From the NCBI GenBank assembly GCA_964017185.1, contig OZ024876.1:33271278-33335277 (forward strand): a DNA stretch of 64,000 nucleotides, in the 5' to 3' direction. This DNA comes from Rugalucina vietnamica (taxonomy: Eukaryota > Mollusca > Bivalvia > Lucinida > Lucinidae). Numbering within the stretch: the first letter of the stretch is position 1; every line of letters starts with the position of its first letter. Shown in pieces: positions 7,643 to 17,904 of this stretch. Under the pieces are notes generated by a model, which was given only the letters and a program-made list of their open reading frames with translations, made no database searches and had not been told where the DNA came from. The translations under genes and the position numbers were made by a program.

Positions 7643-7842
7643 NNNNNNNNNNNNNNNNNNNNNNNNNNNNNNNNNNNNNNNNNNNNNNNNNNNNNNNNNN
7701 NNNNNNNNNNNNNNNNNNNNNNNNNNNNNNNNNNNNNNNNNNNNNNNNNNNNNNNNNNNNNNNNNNNNNNNNNNNNNNNNNNNNNNNNNNNNNNNNNNNN
7801 NNNNNNNNNNNNNNNNNNNNNNNNNNNNNNNNNNNNNNNNNN
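7643..7842. other. assembly gap (200 N)
   Basis: Exactly 200 N, probably a fixed-size scaffold gap of unknown true length. It interrupts the protease gene. The sequence resumes 12 bases before an F1 element, so the right end of the Polinton is missing. Confidence 0.98.
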
Positions 7843-7929
7843 AAAACTAAATTCAATAAGAGCTGTCGCAGGACAGCGTGCTCGACTGCTTCTGACCTTT
7901 GTCAAACATAAGGCCAAACCCGACCAGTA

Positions 7930-8302
7930 CACTGGGTGCTTCCTTCGTCCTGATATAAAAAGGTTTTGTTTGACTTTTACTATAGGTCCCGATAGGATTT
8001 GGTTTTGTTTGATTCAGGTACAAGATTTTTTTTCTACAATAATTCCTAGAATTTGGTTAAAAATTTGATTTGATTCTAATTTATGACGTCACTGAAAGAA
8101 TTTCAAATCATAATGTAATGCTTCGAATGCAATTTTTTGTTACATTTAATTTGATTCGTTAAAAAGTGATATAGATTAAGCAATTTACGTTATTGTCAGC
8201 ACTGTTTTGTGGGTATTTACTGTATTATAGAAGTAGAACAAAATCCGTTACCAAAAAGTAAAACAAAACCTTTTTATATCGGGACCAAGGAAGCACCCAG
8301 TG
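7930..8302 (+). mobile_element. 373-bp MITE with CAGTA target duplication
   Basis: Terminal inverted repeats CACTGGGTGCTTCC / GGAAGCACCCAGTG extend inward (GATATAAAAAGG). They are flanked on both sides by CAGTA (7925-7929, 8303-8307). F1 copy 2 at about 13870 lacks the insertion and shows the empty site. A second, inverted copy is at 44434-44811. Confidence 0.9.
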
Positions 8303-8315
8303 CAGTAACCCATAC

Positions 8316-9530
8316 ATCTTTTTGCCTTGATGAAATAAGACAAAATCACTGAACCATGAAAGTTAACTATAACTACCTAAGATTTAGAGGTCTCACTCAT
8401 ATTGTGAAAGAAGTGTGTTCAAATACCAACTGAGTGCCAAGACACAAGGCAAAATCACTGAACCGTGAAATAAGGTCACACTGACCTATAAGTATTTCAG
8501 GGTCAAAGGTCTAGTGATACTTACTCATAATGTGAAAGAAATATGATCATATACCCATTTAGTGTTGAGATATAAAGCAAAATCACCGAACCATGAAATT
8601 AGGTCATATTGACCTATAAGAATGTTTGGGTTAAAGGTCTGGTCATACTCATTCATAATCAGAAAGAAGTATGAAAAAATACTAACTGAGAGTCCAGATA
8701 TAAGGCAAAATCACTGAACTAAGAAATTAAGTCACAGTGACCCAGGAATACTTTACGGTCAAAGGTCTTGTCATACTCATACATATCGTGAAAGCAGTAT
8801 GTCCATATACCAATTGAGTGCCGAGATATAAAGGAAAATCACTTAACCGTGAAATCAGGTCATATTGACCTAGGACTACTTTAGGGTCAAAGGTCTTGTC
8901 ATACGCAAACATAGTGTGAATGAAGTTTGTTCATAAACCACTTGAGTGCTGAGATATAAGGCAAAGTCACTGAACCATGAAATTAGGTCACAGTGACCTA
9001 TAAGTATATTGGGGTCAAAGATCTGGTCATACTCACTCATAATCTGAAAAAAAGTATGAAAATATACTAATTGAGTGTCAAGATATAAGGCAAAATCACT
9101 GACCCGTGAAATTAGGTCACAGTGATCTAGGACTACTTCAGGGTCAAAGGTCTTGTCATACACAAACATACTTTGAAAGAAGTTTGTTCATAAACCATTT
9201 GAGTACCGAGATATAAGGCAAAATCACTGAACCGTGAAATAAGGTCACAGTGACCTATAAGTATATTGGGGTCAAAGGTCTGGTCATACTCACTCATAAT
9301 CTGAAAAAAGTATAAATATATACTAATTGAGTGTCAAGATATAAGGCAAAATCACTGAACCGTGAAATTAGGTCACAGTGACCTATAAGTTATATTGGGG
9401 TCAAAGGCCTGGTCGTACTCACTCATAATCTGAAAGAAGTAAGAAAATATACTAATTGAGTGTCAACATATTTATAAGGCAAAATCACTGAACCATGGAA
9501 AGTAGGTCAACCGACCCTTACCGTCGTGAC
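8316..9530 (+). repeat. 128-bp tandem array with IR3 AGGTCA palindromes (F1 core, copy 1)
   Basis: About nine monomers of ~128 bp. Most carry AGGTCAnnnTGACCT, at 8472, 8601, 8857, 8985, 9242 and 9370; the last three have the exact AGGTCACAGTGACCT. Others, at 8731, 9114 and 9504, are decayed by 1-3 bases. Each monomer also has a GGGTCAAAGGTCT-type stretch (DR1-like). Two monomer subtypes alternate in parts of the array. Confidence 0.9.
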
Positions 9531-9609
9531 ACACAAGTAGGTGTCACAAAGTCAAAAGATGAATGACCAACCATCTTCCTAAGTTGTTTCTATTGAAGAA
9601 ATAAAAAGA

Positions 9610-10290
9610 AAAAAATCGAGTGTTCTAGATTTTGACCTCTAGCCCCGCCCCCCTGACTCCGACCTGGTACGATGCCATGGAACCTAAAGTGTACGAAGTA
9701 TGAATGCTTTATGATAAGTTGTTGTCAAGATATGGACTCCTTGTAAAAGTTACACAGCAGTACATCTATTTTTTACAGTGTTCTAGTTTTTAACCTACAG
9801 CCCCACCCCCCAGGCATGGACCCAGAGATCCGATGCCATGAAATGAAACTCAACCCTACAGGGTACCTATGGTCCCAGTATGAAAGCCCTCTGATAAAAA
9901 ATTTTCAACATATAGACTTCTAGAATACAATATCACAGAAAAGCCATTATTATTAATGGTGTTCTAGATTTTAACCTCTAGCCCCTCCCCCTGGCATGGA
10001 CCCAGGGACCTGATGCCATGGAATGAAAGCCGACCCTACAGGGTGTCAATGGCCCAAGTATCAATGCTTTCTGATGAGTGGTTGTCAAGATATGGACTTC
10101 TAGAAAACTTTAACACAATAATAGCTATTTTTAAGGTGTTCTAGAATTTAACCTCCAGCCCCACCCCCCAGGCCTGGGCCCAGGGGCCCGATGCCATGGA
10201 ATGAAAGCTAACCCTACATTGTATCTATGGTCCAAGTATGAATGCTTTCTGATGAGTGGTTGTCAAGATATGGACTTCTAGAAAACTTTA
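9610..10290 (+). repeat. ~180-bp tandem array (second F1 core)
   Basis: Four units starting near 9620, 9779, 9960 and 10137, each with GTTCTAGATTTTAACCTC, a C-rich stretch, CCATGGAATGAAA and TGTCAAGATATGGACTTCT. This is a second unrelated tandem core between the 128-bp array and the microsatellite. No coding capacity. Confidence 0.85.
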
Positions 10291-10399
10291 ACGCAAGTGT
10301 GACGCGCACGGGAACGGGAACGGGAACGCACACGGGAACGGGAACGTGGACGACCGGGGTGACTGCAATAGCTCTATGCACTTCGTGCAGTCGAGCTAA

Positions 10400-11531
10400 A
10401 AATGTTCATGAGAATTCAGTTATCTCAAAAATTCACAAATGGAGTTGCCTCATGAATTAAAAGTTCTCACTAATGCACCAGTCTTTTGTTACCACTGCCC
10501 CCCCCCACCCCCTTACCACCTACGGGAAAGGGTGAAGGATAGCCAGGCTAAAGTGCAGGGCAATCACTTTTTGAGTGTCCTCTCAGTGCAGGCGAAATGA
10601 CAGGGTTTAACATGTTAAGTTTTAACATGTGAGAAAACAAACAATGTGGTTTCCAAACACTGAGCTGTACAAGCACAGAAGATGGCTAGAGGCTGGAAAT
10701 TTTGGATTTAGAAAGTAGAGGAATTGTGCTATCCGTGTAGCAAAAACAAAGGCACTGATCAGCTTCGGGTTAGTGCAAAGCTGATCTGCCTCTTTGTTTT
10801 TGCATATGCAGATTGTTGGTTTTATCATGTGTCGGCTCATGTATAACATGAACCACCAAACATAATTATTCTTTTCCTGTTCCATCGTACCTTAATACAT
10901 TTTATCTTTGTGACATGAGAAAACCAATAATCTGCATAGGGGAAAACAAAGGCGCAGATCAGCTGTGCAGTAACTGCACATCTGATCAGTGCCTTTATTT
11001 TCGCTACACAGATAGTGCAATCCCTCTTCTTCTTATATCCGAAATTTCGAGCATCTAGCCTTCTTCTGTGACTGTACAGGCCGGTTTGTGTTGGACCTGG
11101 TCAGAAACTAAATTGTTGGTTTTCTCATGGCGGCTTAGTTTTTTTTTCAAGTTCCATCATACCTTAATACATTTGATCTTTGTGACATCATTATTTGCGT
11201 AGGTTTTCAATACATGTCTCAGGGCATAACCATAACTACACAAACCATGAAGAATAGGCTGCTTAAAACCTGCAAAATAGTATGTAAGTCTTGTCATAAT
11301 TGAATCCATCTTTAGCACAATCTACCAAGTTTGTTTTCCTCATTTTCATTATATGATTGAAATTCAGATTTTAGCTTTCACTGGATGATGAAAAACATTA
11401 GGCTGTTTTAATGTCTTTGAAGCCCGAAGGCACTAGAATGTCAATGTTACGTACTAAAGAAAACAACATTTAAAACTCTTGAGTAACCCACAATTCATTT
11501 ACAGTGTACTGATCTGCACTTTTGATTTTAC
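10400..11531 (-). other. HSD17B4 intron segment with two P1 MITEs
   Basis: Intron sequence downstream of the 11787 exon. It contains a P1 element in minus orientation (10625-10830) and one in plus orientation (10914-11129), plus a C-run near 10498. A ~36-bp direct repeat (10879-10915, 11153-11188) brackets the second P1. No exon recognised. Confidence 0.7.
10914..11129 (+). mobile_element. P1 palindromic MITE
   Basis: TIRs CATGAGAAAACCAA / TTGGTTTTCTCATG. Just inside the left TIR is a ~60-bp near-palindrome with arms AAAACAAAGGCGCAGATCAG and its complement. About 120 bp of non-palindromic sequence follows. Other copies in this window are at 10625-10830 (-), 18687-18911, 22426-22577 (-), 23341-23571, 25870-26107, 27998-28233 (-), 32806-33038, 47636-47800, 57449-57690 (-) and 59625-59690 (-). 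Confidence 0.85.
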
Positions 11532-11765
11532 ATAGGCAAAAGTCAGATTTTCTCATTCAAAAGTCAGATTTTTTCATTCAAGGTCAGACTTTTTCATACA
11601 AAAGTCTGATCTTTTTATGCAAAAATCAGATTTTTTTTCTGCAGAAGTCTGATTTTTTATGCAAAAGTCTGATTTTTATATGCAAAAGTCTGATTTTTTC
11701 ATGCAAAAGTCAGGTTTTCTTATGCAAAGGTCTGATTTTCTCTTGGAAAAGTCAGATAATCTCTC
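11532..11765. repeat. ~24-bp minisatellite
   Basis: About ten imperfect units of AAAAGTCTGATTTTTTCATGC type. It begins 22 bases inside the intron after the 5' splice site of the 11787-11856 exon. The apparent ORFs here are only translations of the repeat. Confidence 0.9.
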
Positions 11766-11786
11766 GGCATGGCTTAATTCACCTAC

Positions 11787-11856
11787 CTCCCATTGCCGCA
11801 AAACTTGGGTCAATATGTAGAGGATTTCTATCGCCACTCAGTCTGTAGAGAGCTGC
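11787..11856 (-). CDS. HSD17B4: HSD17B4 exon E: hydratase-2 motif
   Basis: A 70-bp minus-strand exon with acceptor TTTTTCAG before 11856 and donor GTAGGTGAA after 11787. It starts in phase 0, fitting the end of exon D, and ends in phase 1. It encodes [20 protein letters not shown]. This carries the hydratase-2 signature (G-D-x-N-P-L-H-x-D-P) with the catalytic Asp and His of the 2-enoyl-CoA hydratase unit of peroxisomal multifunctional enzyme type 2. That enzyme hydrates trans-2-enoyl-CoAs in peroxisomal beta-oxidation. The usual W after G-D is R here. The following exons were not found down to base 1, so they lie beyond the window or in the gap. Confidence 0.9.
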
Positions 11857-11869
11857 CTGAAAAAGCATT

Positions 11870-12096
11870 ATGAAAACATGTCCATGTAATATGCAGAGTA
11901 AAAATTAAAAAACTTCAGTAGAAAATTTTTGATATTTTTCTTATTTTTGCTCAAAACAAAGATTGTGGATACACGTTAGAACCGCATTCTTCTTATTTTT
12001 GCTCAAAACATAGATTGTGGGTACATGTTAGAACCGCCTCACCAAGGCAGTTCTAACAAGTACCCACAATCTATGTTTTGGAGCAAAAATAAGAAC
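11870..12096 (-). mobile_element. P2 palindromic MITE, first half (split by F2)
   Basis: Contains the P2 palindrome GGGTACATGTTAGAACCGCC and its complement. It ends at AAATAAGAA exactly where F2 copy 1 begins. The rest of P2 resumes at 17905. Confidence 0.8.
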
Positions 12097-13892
12097 CAGA
12101 GGACCAACGGTCCTGTAAACGCTCACCTGAGTCTGCTGCATATACCAATAAACATGTTTGAATATTATGGTATTTAACCCCAGTGCAGGGGCAGATGAAG
12201 CCCTTGGGCCGTTTTCTTTTTTCAGAATAATCAATATTCTGTCCATTTGCCAATTTCTTGCTGGCTTTTCCCTTCAAATGACATTTTAACAGTTTTTCCC
12301 ATTCAAATGCATGGGCAACCCATGTTGACCTTGCCATAAACTTGGTCAAGGTCATCACAGGGTCATGATTTATATATACATTGTAGTACTATAGCCATGG
12401 ATGCTTCACGCCAAGTTTCATTGAAGTCAATCTATTGGTTTCAGAGAAGAAGATATTTGAAGGGTTTTTACCATATATGGGCATGGCAGCCATCTTGGTC
12501 ATGTGACCTAGATTATTAATATATACATTGGTTCCCCCATCCTATAGATACTTCACATAAAATTTGGCTTCAATTGGCCAAGTGGTTTTAGAGGAGAAGA
12601 TGTTTGAATATTATGGTAATATACATGTATATTGCCTCCGGGTGTGGGCATATCCTTTCCACTACCAGAGCGTATTTATGCGTTATTGCTGACAAACACT
12701 TTTTGATCGACCCTCACGGCATTGTTAAAGCTAGCATGTGCGATCTTTTTATATTTTTCAATTGCCCAGTAAGTAGGCTTTAACCGATATAAAGCTTAAT
12801 TGCACAGTACATCAAACAAGCGAGTAAGAGGTCCAGAAAGTTGGGAAAAAACGTGATTTTTCTGTGTTAAAAAGGTCGAGTTTACCCTGTTATCTTTGAA
12901 TCGCCACCACGCTCAAACCAAACAAGTGTGACCAAACTGCTAGGGTTGAAAAAAGACACAAGAAAAGAGAAAAAAAAGAGAGATAGAAAGAGAGGAGAAA
13001 GGAGGAAAAAATCGGGAATCAAATCGCAAAAAAAAAAAAAAAAAAAAAAAAGAAGTCCGTGCGCATCGATTTTTCCACGGTGACCCCTGCGCCGTGACCT
13101 TTCAGTAGCAAAACTAAAACAGCTTACACTATGTTAAAGAGCGGTCTTTCCACTTTTAATACAGGCATAAGGCGTGTTTCTAAGTCTCACAGAAATGGTT
13201 TTATGGACGATTTACCAACACTACCCCCTTTTTATGAGCATTTTGTAAAATGCCTGGTGCTCCTAAGGATATGGTGAAAACGTAAAATTTGCCTCTATCG
13301 TCCAGATTTTGGCCTTAAACTGACCAAACAGCATACAAAACAAGAAAATGTCGCTTAAAACTAGTATTTGTACCCGTTTTAGAACTTTTACATATCCTTT
13401 CCACTACCAGAGCGTATTTATGCGTAATTGCTGACAAACACTTTTTGATCGACCCTCACGGCATTGTTAAAGCTAGCATGTGCGATCTTTTTATATTTTT
13501 CAATTGCCCAGTAAGTAGGCTTTAACCGATATAAAGCTTAATTGCACAGTACATCAAACAAGCGAATAAGAGGTCCAGAAAGTTGGGAAAAAATGTGATT
13601 TTTCTGTGTTAAAAAGGTCGAGTTTACCCTGTTATCTTTGAATCGCCACCACGCTCAAACCAAACAAGTGCGACCAAACTGCTAGGGTTGAAAAAAGACA
13701 CAAGAAAAGAGAAAAAAAGAGAGACAGAAAGAGAGGAGAAAGGAGGAAAAAATCGGGAATCAAATCGCAAAAAAAAAAAAATAAGAGCTGTCGCAGGACA
13801 GCGTGCTCGACTGCTTCTGACCTTTGTCAAACATAAGGCCATCTGACCTTTGTCAAACATAAGGCCAAACCCGACCAGTGACCCAAAGCATT

Positions 13893-15350
13893 ATGCTCAT
13901 ACATCTTTTTGCCTTGATGCAATAAGGCAAAATCACTGAACCATGAAAGTTAACTATAACTACCTAAGATTTAAAGGTCTCACTCATATTGTGAAAGAAG
14001 TGTGTTCATATACCAACTGAGTGCCAAGACACAAGGCAAAATCACTGAACCATGAAAAAAGGTCACACTGACCTATAAGTATTGCAGGGTCAAAGGTCTA
14101 GTGACACTTACTCATAATGTGAAAGAAAAATGATCATATACCCATTCAGTGTTGAGATATAAAGCAAAATCACTGAACCATAAAATTAGGTCATAGTGAC
14201 CTATAAGTATGTTTGGGTTAAAGATGTGGTCATACTCATTCATAATCAGAAAGAAGTATGAAAAAATACCAACTGAGTGTCGAGATATGAGGCAAAATCA
14301 CTGAACCATGAAATTAGGTCACAGTGACCCAGGAATACTTTACGGTCAAAGGTCTTGTCATACTCATACATATCATGAAAGAAGTATGTTCATATACCAA
14401 TTGAGTGCCGAAATATAAAGAAAAATCACTGAACCATGAAATTAGGTCATATTGACCTAGCACTACTTTAGGGTCAAAGGTCTTGTCATATGCAAACATA
14501 GTGTGAAAGAAGTTTGTTCATAAACCACTTGAGTGCCGAGATATAAGGCAAAGTCACTGAACCGTGAAATTAGGTCACAGTGACCTATAAGTATATTGGG
14601 GTCAAAGGTCTGGTCATACTCACTCATAATCTGAAAAAAGTATGAAAATATACTAATTGAGTGTCAAGATATAAGGCAAAATCACTGAACCGTGAAATTA
14701 GGTCACAGTGACCTAGGACTACTTCAGGGTCAAAGGTCTTGTCATACGCAAACATACTTTAAAAGAAGTTTGTTCATAAACCATTTGAGTACCAAGATAT
14801 AAGACAAAAATCACTGAACCGTGAAATTAGGTCACAGTGACCTATAAGTATATTGGGGTCAAAGGTCTGGTCATACTCACTCATGATCTGAAAAAAGTAT
14901 GAAAATATACTAATCGAGTGTCAAGATATAAGGCAAAATCACTGAACCGTGAAATTAGGTCACAGTGACCTAGGACTACTTCAGGGTCAAAGGTCTTGTC
15001 ATACGCAAACATACTTTGAAAGAAGTTTGTTCATAAACCATTTGAGTACCGAGATATAAGGCAAAATCACTGAACCGTGAAATTAGGTCACAGTGACCTA
15101 TAAGTATATTGCGGTCAAAGTTCTGGTCATACTCACTCATAATCTGAAAAAAGTATGAAAATATACTAATTGAGTGTCAAGATATAAGGCAAAATCACTG
15201 AACCGTGAAATTAGGTCACAGTGACCTAAAAGTATATTGGGGTCAAAGGCCTGGTCGTACTAACTCATAATCTGAAAGAAGTTAGAAAATATACTAATTG
15301 AGTGTCAAGATATATGGCAAAATCACTGAACCATGGAAAGTAGGTCAACT
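13893..15350 (+). repeat. 128-bp tandem array with perfect ERE-form palindromes (F1 core, copy 2)
   Basis: Exact AGGTCACAGTGACCT occurs at 14572, 14700, 14829, 14957, 15085 and 15213, a spacing of 128-129 bp. AGGTCAnnnTGACCT with other spacers occurs at 14060, 14188 and 14444. Subtypes with TAGGACTACTTCAGG and TATAAGTATATTGGGG alternate, giving a 256-bp higher-order unit. Confidence 0.92.
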
Positions 15351-15460
15351 GACCCTTACCGTCATGACACACAAGTCAGTGTCACAAAGTCAAAAGATGA
15401 ATGACCAACCATCCTCCTAAGTTGTTTCTATTAAGAAATAAAAAGAAAAAAAAATTCGGG

Positions 15461-16130
15461 GAGTTCTAGATTTTGACCTCTAGCCCCGCCCCCCTGACTC
15501 CGACCCAGAGGTCCGATGTCATGGAACCTAAGGTGTATGAAGTATGAATGCTTTATGATAAGTTGTTGTCAAGATATGCCTCCTTGTAAAAGTTACACAG
15601 CAGTACATCTGTTTTTAGTGTTCTAGTTTTTAACCTCCAGCCCCACCCCCCAGGCATAGACCCAGGGGCCCGATGCCATGGAATAAAACTCAACCCTACA
15701 GGGTACCTATGGTCCGAGTATGAAAGCCCTCTGATAAAAAGTTTTCAAGATATAGACTTCTAGAATACTATAACACAGAAAAGCCATTATTATTAATGGT
15801 GTTCTAGATTTTAACCTCTAGCCCCACCCCCTGGCATGGACCCAGGGATCTGATGCCATGGAATGAAAGCCGACCCTAAAGGGTGTCAATGGCCCAAGTA
15901 TCAATGCTTTCTGATGAGTGGTTGTCAAGATATGGACTTCTAGAAAACTTTAACACAAGAATTGCCATTTTTGAAGGTGTTCTAGATTTTAACCTCCAGC
16001 CCCACCCCCTGGCCTGGACCCAGGGGCCCGATGCCATGGAATGAAAGCTAACCCTACAGGGTATCTATGGTCCAAGTATGAATGCTTTCTGATGAGTGGT
16101 TGTCAAGATATGGACTTCTAGAAAACTTTA
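15461..16130 (+). repeat. ~180-bp tandem array (F1 second core, copy 2)
   Basis: Four units of the same GTTCTAGATTTTAACCTC-type repeat as 9610-10290, ending in the hexanucleotide block. Confidence 0.85.
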
Positions 16131-17904
16131 ACGCAAGTGTGACGCGCACGCGCACGCGCACACGCACGGGAACGCGCACGGGAACGCGCACGGGAACGGG
16201 AACGGGAACGTGGACGACCGGGGTGACTGCAATAGCTCTATGCACTTCGTGCAGTCGAGCTAAAAAAAGAAGAAGTCTGTGCGCATCGATTTTTCCACGG
16301 TGACCCCTGCGCCGTGACCTTTCAGTAGCAAAACTGAAACAGCTTACACTATGTTAAAGAGCGGTCTTTCCACTTTTAATACAGGCATAAGGCGTGTTTC
16401 TAAGTCTCACAGAAATGGTTTTATGGACGATTTACCAACACTACCCCCTTTTTATGAGCATTTTGTAAAATGCCTGGTGCTCCTAAGGATATGAGCCCTT
16501 AGGTCCATTTTTTTTCAGAATCATTACTATTTAGTCCTACTACCCATTTCCTGCAAGATTTTCACCTCAAATGACTTTTTAAAAGTTTTCCCAATTCCAA
16601 TGCATTGGCAACCTATGCTGACCTTGTCTTAAAATAGGTCAAGGTCACCACAGGGTCATAATTTATATACACATTGTAGTACTTCAGCCATTGGTGCTTC
16701 ATGCCAAGTTTCTTTGAAATCGGTCCACCAGATTCGGAGAAGAAGATTTTTGAAGGGTTTTTACCTTATATGGGCATGGCAGCCATCTTGGTCCTGTGAA
16801 CTAGATAATTTATATATACATTAATTCCCCCATTCCATAGATGCTTCACATAAAATTTGGCTTTGATTCGCCAAGCGGTTTCAGAGGAGAAGATGTTTGA
16901 ATATTATGGTAATATACATGTATATTGCCCCGGGGTGGGGGGCACATGAGCCCCTGGGGTCCATTTTTTCAGAATCATTAATATTCAGTCCTACTGCCCA
17001 TTTCCTGCAAAGACTTTCACTTTAAATGACATTTTAACAGTTTTCCCTATTCAAATGCATTGGCGACCTATGTTGACCTTGCCGTAAAAAAAGGTCGAGG
17101 TCATCACAGGGTCATGATTTATATGCACATTGTAGTACTTGAGCCATTGATGCTTCATGCCAAGTTTCTTTAAAATCAATCCACCGGTTCTGGAGAAGAT
17201 TTTTGAAGGGTTTTTACCATATATGGGCATTGCGGCCATCTTGGTCATGTGACCTGGATTATTTATATACACATTGATTACCCCTTCCTATTGATGCTTC
17301 ACATAAAATTTGGCTTTGATTGGCCAAGCGGTTTCAGAGGAGATGATGTTTGAATATTATGGTAATATACATGTATATTGCCCCGGGGTGGGGGCATATG
17401 AGCCCCTGGGGTCCAATTTTTTTCAGAATCATTAATATTCAGTCCTACTGCCCATTTCCTGCAAGACTTTCACTTTAAATGACATTTTAAAAGTTTTCCC
17501 CATTCAAATGCATTGGCGACCTATGTTGACCTTGCCGTAAAATAGGTCAAGGTCATCACAGGGTCATGATTTATATACACATTGTAGTGCTTGAGCCATC
17601 AATGCTTCATGCCAAGTTTCGTTGAAATCAGTCCACCAGTTCTGGAGAAGAAGATTTTTGAAGGGTTTTTACCATATATGGGCATGGCGGCCATCTTGGT
17701 CATGTGACCTGGATTTCTTATATACACATTGGTTCCCCCTTCCTATAGATGCTTTATATAAAATTTGGCTTTGGTTGGCCAAGCGGTTTCAGAGAAGAAG
17801 ATCTTTGAAATTGTGGACGGACGGACGGACGACGGACGGACGGACGCCGGATCATGGCCATCCTATAAGCTCACCTTGTGAGCCTAACGGCTCAGGTGAG
17901 CTAA

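Larger units (their letters stand above)
7855..10399 (+). mobile_element. F1 pearl-like element, copy 1
   Basis: The 5' end AATAAGAGCTGTCGCAGG contains a hairpin (GCTGTC/GACAGC) followed by arm GCTCGACTGC. The body has nine ~128-bp tandem monomers, then four ~180-bp monomers, then a (CGGGAA)-type hexanucleotide run (about 10307-10353). The 3' end has a hairpin (TGCACTTCGTGCA) and the complementary arm GCAGTCGAGC, followed by TAA. The layout matches bivalve pearl-like, non-autonomous Helentron-type elements. A 373-bp MITE is inserted near its left end. No coding capacity seen. Confidence 0.85.
13780..16263 (+). mobile_element. F1 pearl-like element copy 2, inserted in the X poly(A)
   Basis: Same ends and cores as 7855-10399. 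It sits inside the A-run of the second X unit. It has about two to three more 128-bp monomers than copy 1 and lacks the MITE. The hexanucleotide block (16140-16212) mixes CGCACG and CGGGAA units. Confidence 0.88.
12653..16489 (+). mobile_element. dimeric TA-flanked transposon insertion (X) inside F2
   Basis: Two near-identical ~615-bp units (12653-13269, and 13395-16489 minus the F1 insertion) are separated by a 124-bp linker. Ends are TCCTTTCCACTACCAGAGCG and ...CTGGTGCTCCTAAGGA, imperfect TIRs sharing TCCTT and ACCAG. The composite is flanked by TA at 12651 and 16490. The uninterrupted site GGGCATATGAGCCC is at 19925-19938 in F2 copy 2. Each unit has a long A-run. No ORF: a non-autonomous mariner-like element is possible. 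Confidence 0.8.
12097..17904 (+). mobile_element. F2 pearl-like element copy 1, interrupted
   Basis: The 5' end CAGAGGACCAACGGTCC is a hairpin, followed by arm GCTCACCTGAG. Four ~455-bp monomers follow (TTGACCTTGCCGTAAAATAG, GGCCATCTTGGTCATGTGAC, GGCCAAGCGGTTTCAGAG). Then come a (GGAC)n run (17813-17848) and a 3' hairpin GAGCCTAACGGCTC with the complementary arm CTCAGGTGAGC and TAA. Removing the insertion at 12653-16489 leaves ~1.97 kb, the same as copy 2 at 19374 without its own insertion. It is itself inserted in a P2 element. Confidence 0.88.

Noticed and set aside
7612..8068. Open frames spanning the N gap
   Set aside because: They exist only because N codons are treated as open; only 7216-7642 is real coding sequence.
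8727..9169. Minus-strand open frames with repeated YDKTFDPKV-type words (also 14314-14499)
   Set aside because: Translations of the 128-bp monomers; the same words recur at each repeat and have no start or splice logic.
8316..9530. Regular ~128-bp repeats that could suggest a CRISPR array
   Set aside because: Whole monomers repeat with no unique spacers, in an animal genome; these are tandem cores of a mobile element.
10080..10100. CTGATGAG followed downstream by GAAA, like a hammerhead ribozyme core, in the F1 ~180-bp repeat (also near 15910 and 16090)
   Set aside because: The segment between the two motifs does not form a stem II, and no flanking stems I/III are visible.
11522..11848. 108-codon open frame
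   Set aside because: It is a translation of the 24-bp minisatellite running into the antisense of exon E.
16054..16303. Open frames rich in Arg-Thr or Val-Pro repeats (also at 10242-10460)
   Set aside because: They are translations of the F1 hexanucleotide run.
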